DNA of 64,000 nt from Bombardia bombarda. Its lineage: Eukaryota; Ascomycota; Sordariomycetes; Sordariales; Lasiosphaeriaceae. A program made the position numbers and the translations under genes. This document shows positions 60,991 through 64,000 of the stretch, piece after piece (the stretch's first letter is position 1; each line of letters opens with the position of its first letter). The stretch spans positions 1-64,000 of the forward strand of contig JAULSR010000006.1 in NCBI GenBank assembly GCA_030512295.1, read 5' to 3'. The notes under the pieces are model-generated. The model had not been told where the DNA came from and made no database searches. It worked only from the letters and a program-made list of their open reading frames with translations.

Positions 60991-61745
60991 ATTGGCTGAG
61001 CGTGAAAGCTTTGAGATAATGCTTGTTTTAGAAATATTTTCAAATCAGGGTGAATGTTCAATATCTTAGATCGCAGCAGGGCAAAGGACTTTATTTCTCC
61101 CCACAGACTTCAACATCGTCCAGTTCTGACAGGATGAGGGGAAGAAACCCGCAGTCTCTCCATCAGCTCGACCTCGGTTTCGTGTTAGTTTGCCGAGAAC
61201 CCCGCCGCAACTATCGATTTTGTCAATACCTATGAATCTCAGAATACCCAAGACAGAATAGGACACGACTGGAGCCAAGCTGAAGCAGCATGGTCTGGTT
61301 TTTGCCGCGTGGTTCCAACACCGCCTTGCCTAGACCATTCGAGATTCTTGTGGAGTCGCATTTAGCACCCAGCAACAGTAGCGTTATCACTAGCGCTTGC
61401 TGAGTCCCAGCTGAATATCCCTAATGGTCCAACATGCCAGAAATGTCCTAGGAGATCGTAGCGTTTTCGCATGCCTTGTTGCACTGTATCAGATATCACT
61501 TCCAAGGTGTCCATGTCGTGATATCCCAGCCACGCTACCAGCTGGACAAAAGTCAATAAAGCGGACTGATCGGGTGAAGTGGTCCAGATATGGCCTTGGC
61601 GCGATGTAACCTGAGAAAAAAGGGGGGCAATAAACATGGTTTTTGGACCCGCCAATGCTCAACTAGTTTGACGCTAGTCTAGGGTAACGGCTATCTCCCG
61701 CATCAGGAGCCACGGGCTTACCGAAACAAGACAACGGTCCTAGGT
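60991..61745. other. Spacer upstream of the lectin-like gene
   Basis: 755 bp without a supported gene. An open minus frame (61655-61362) has no domain. Confidence 0.45.
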
Positions 61746-64000
61746 CTAGACCTCCTCATCTTTCTTCTTCACGGATGGTGCCATCTGCAGGTATCCCTCA
61801 AGGGCTGTGTACGGTCCTTCAGCTAATCGTGCCTTCAGATCCGGCGCATCCACGGCAAGCGGCATGTATGTCTCCAAGTCCGTTTCGTCTTCCCCGTTGC
61901 CCTCTCCGTCTTCTTCGTCCCGCTCTTCGGGTGGTATCTCGTCCTTGGAATACGGTTGCAACCACACCCATTGTGACATGCTCGTGGATGCCAATCGCAC
62001 ACCCACTTCCCCATCAGGTTTCTCCACTACCGTGACCGGCTTCCCCGAACTCAGCCGACGTGATTTCTTGAACTTTGGAACATCGTCCGCCACCAGCACA
62101 GGTCCTGCATGGAAGAAGGCCGTCATGTTGGACATGGACGACGCCCATGTCCAAGTTGGCAGGGCCAGTTCCTTAACGGGGAGGATACCTGAGTAGCCAT
62201 GCACGGCCGAAAATGGATTGACCAGTGCCCCAAAGACGTTGAGTGTCTCACTTAGCGCCAAGTCGTACGCCTCAGCCGTTTTCCCGGTCGGGTCGACGTA
62301 AGTTGCATGGAGCCGCGGATAGTTATCCGTGATGATCTCGACAAGCCTGGGTTCGCCGTCGTTGGTTTTCATGGGCTGCTGAGCTGAGCCCTTGGCGAAA
62401 TGTGAGAAGAACTGACTCAGGTCCAACCAGTCGCCCTTGGCCAAAGACTCGAGTGGCTTAGCATTGAAGTAGCCTACCAGTCCGTCAAAGCCACGTTCAA
62501 CGTCGCCGAGCTTGACGGGGAAATCGTAGACAGGCTTGCCAGTCGGAGAATTGATCTCGAGTAAGTGCTTATACTTGTCCTTTTTGTCCATGTCGTCTGC
62601 CATCTGGCTCTCCAATTCCGGCGTAGCGAGCTCAAGCGCCCATCCCATATTAGCCAGCGCCAGTGGACGACCAACGAGAGCGTTTGTAAAATCAGCATAT
62701 GCACTGGGCATTGGGTCTTGGGTTGCCGAGGCAGCTTTCAGCATCTTGTAAAATCGAGCCAGATAGTCTTCGTCTCTTGTAAGGGCTGCAACTAGCAGAG
62801 AGAGTTGTCTCGCATCCTCTGCGACACCTCCCGGATTATCTGGTTTTTTGAAGGGAAGCCACTCTGGGGATGCCGTTGCACCCGTCTCGCCGCTGAGACG
62901 AACTTCGCGATAGAAAGTGCCATCCTTGAGAAACAGCTGGAGACCTGAGTTGGCGTAGTTAACGACTACCCACCCCCAGATAGGGTTGTCCCATTCGTTC
63001 GCTGGTCTCCAGCCTTGCTTCACCGTTTCATCTGATGTCTTAACTGCGGTGGGCATGACAAAAGTGGCGCGAAGGCGTGTTGGTTGATTTATCTGCGGTG
63101 GAACTTGAACATACTCGCAGTTGGTTCGATATTCCGGCGTCTTCTCGGTCTCGATAATATTTGGCGTCGTGCCATCAGGCTTTGCCTGTGGCTGATACCA
63201 TTCGCTGATGCAAGGCCACACCTTTTGAGGACTATTGGTTATCCTCGGATCAACGGCATGAATGGCTTGGCCAAACTTGTCGATGATATTGAGCTTGGAA
63301 ATTTTGAATTGGCCGTGTGTCACCGGCTTAAAGACGGAGAAACCTCTGCCGTTTGACTTTTTACTGGTGCCATAAGGTGTTACGTCAGACTCGATGCCAA
63401 TAGACGCCATCGTAGGACCATCGAGCCCAATTATTCTGCGCTCCGCTTCCTCCAGAAATGTGAGATCTCCCGAAGGATCCTTGACAGAAGGTTTGACGTG
63501 GTTTCCCTGCTCCACGGTCACCATGTGTGAATTAAAACCAGCAAGGGGGGCACTCAGAAATTCTAGGAGGTGTAGGTTGTCATTGATGAGTGTTCGCTCC
63601 GCTTCTGGTGCTAAGTCGTTCAGCTTATCGGATGGCGTACCATCGAAGAGCTGTTTGACCTTTGCTCTGAGCGAGAAGCTTGGTTGAGGGAGGATAAGGA
63701 CGCGCCCTGAAAGCTTCCTGCTGTCTCTCTCTGCCACGTTTTGGTTCTTTTCTTCCAGATCAACATCCGACCGGATCCCAAAATGGAGCTTTTTCTTCTT
63801 GGAGAGGTAGGGTTTGTTTTCGTACAATGACCAAAGCTCGTCTGGAACATGCGTATACTCCACTTCCCACTCCAGGAACAGAGGAAACCACGGCTGAGTA
63901 TCGTGCCAAAAGTCTCGCCAAATGGGGCTCTTTGCGGTGGATCCAACTGTATCGTGGAACAATGGAGCCTGGTCTGTGATCAAAGGATTCTCCTTGCCAT
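61746..64000 (-). CDS. Very large hypothetical protein, C-terminal part
   Basis: An uninterrupted minus-strand frame from the window's right edge to TAG 61746 encodes about 751 residues; the start lies beyond 64,000. Visible features: PIWRDFWHDTQPWFPLFLEW near the left end, VLILPQPSFSL, LSAPLAGFNSHMV, an aspartate-poor middle, WGWVVVNYANSGLQLFL and TWTWASSMSNMTAFFHAGPV. The tail is acidic (PPEERDEEDGEGNGED). No signal peptide or membrane helix seen. I do not recognise a family. Same strand as the lectin-like and MBL/DUF6603 genes. Its size and soluble, beta-rich look suggest a structural or scaffold component, but that is a guess. Confidence 0.65.
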   Translation of the reverse strand, partial: GKENPLITDQAPLFHDTVGSTAKSPIWRDFWHDTQPWFPLFLEWEVEYTHVPDELWSLYENKPYLSKKKKLHFGIRSDVDLEEKNQNVAERDSRKLSGRVLILPQPSFSLRAKVKQLFDGTPSDKLNDLAPEAERTLINDNLHLLEFLSAPLAGFNSHMVTVEQGNHVKPSVKDPSGDLTFLEEAERRIIGLDGPTMASIGIESDVTPYGTSKKSNGRGFSVFKPVTHGQFKISKLNIIDKFGQAIHAVDPRITNSPQKVWPCISEWYQPQAKPDGTTPNIIETEKTPEYRTNCEYVQVPPQINQPTRLRATFVMPTAVKTSDETVKQGWRPANEWDNPIWGWVVVNYANSGLQLFLKDGTFYREVRLSGETGATASPEWLPFKKPDNPGGVAEDARQLSLLVAALTRDEDYLARFYKMLKAASATQDPMPSAYADFTNALVGRPLALANMGWALELATPELESQMADDMDKKDKYKHLLEINSPTGKPVYDFPVKLGDVERGFDGLVGYFNAKPLESLAKGDWLDLSQFFSHFAKGSAQQPMKTNDGEPRLVEIITDNYPRLHATYVDPTGKTAEAYDLALSETLNVFGALVNPFSAVHGYSGILPVKELALPTWTWASSMSNMTAFFHAGPVLVADDVPKFKKSRRLSSGKPVTVVEKPDGEVGVRLASTSMSQWVWLQPYSKDEIPPEERDEEDGEGNGEDETDLETYMPLAVDAPDLKARLAEGPYTALEGYLQMAPSVKKKDEEV

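Noticed and set aside
1..64000. CRISPR arrays, tRNA genes, secondary-metabolite backbone genes
   Set aside because: Tandem arrays have no spacers, no cloverleaf-like sequence was recognised, and no polyketide or peptide synthetase core is present, so the LaeA-like, TauD-like and MFS genes do not form a cluster by themselves.

Overview
The window is from a filamentous ascomycete, most likely a Sordariomycete. Protein-coding genes have short phase-consistent introns (about 50-140 bp, GT...AG, with CTAAC/CTGAC-like branch sites) and are separated by 0.5-2.5 kb spacers. The families are fungal: LaeA-like methyltransferase, NmrA-like reductase, F-box, ankyrin-CorA, DUF1996, laccase, fungal rhodopsin-like membrane protein, HET domain. 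I saw no tRNA, rRNA, CRISPR array or intact transposon. The species cannot be named from sequence alone.

Layout. 0-11.5 kb: the 3' end of a Gfo/Idh/MocA oxidoreductase, a LaeA-like methyltransferase, an NmrA-like protein, a secreted protein ending in a KEEL-like tetrapeptide, a repeat-rich nuclear-type protein and an F-box/LRR-like protein. 12-32.6 kb: an ankyrin/CorA-like membrane protein, a TauD-type dioxygenase, a MUP1-like amino-acid permease, a DHA2/Vba-like MFS transporter, a predicted nucleic-acid deaminase that splices into a MYND zinc finger, and a secreted DUF1996 protein. 33.5-44.6 kb: phosphatidylinositol synthase (the clearest housekeeping gene), a secreted PQQ-type beta-propeller, a small unknown protein, a broken HET gene, a laccase and a truncated rhodopsin-like membrane protein. 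44.6-51.6 kb is a decayed accessory stretch: few genes, an HNH nuclease gene with an internal amber codon, an orphan ankyrin fragment and short direct repeats.

51.6-64 kb holds three large co-oriented minus-strand genes. The first (left-most) is a predicted 2,377-residue protein in which a ComEC-type metallo-beta-lactamase domain splices straight into a giant DUF6603-like region. The second is a small lectin-like beta-propeller. The third is a very large protein of unknown family that runs off the right edge. This block is the best candidate for an undescribed system; co-function is inferred from order and orientation only.

Several otherwise intact genes are out of frame by exactly one base, each at a homopolymer: G5 near 12,934, G7 near 37,066, A5 near 47,820, G5 near 58,344 and probably C16 near 43,628. 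When that base is corrected, exon phases close across the whole gene in the testable cases. I read most of these as sequencing or assembly errors rather than true pseudogenes. The in-frame stops in the HET and HNH genes and in the polyglutamine tract are a different kind of lesion and look genuine.
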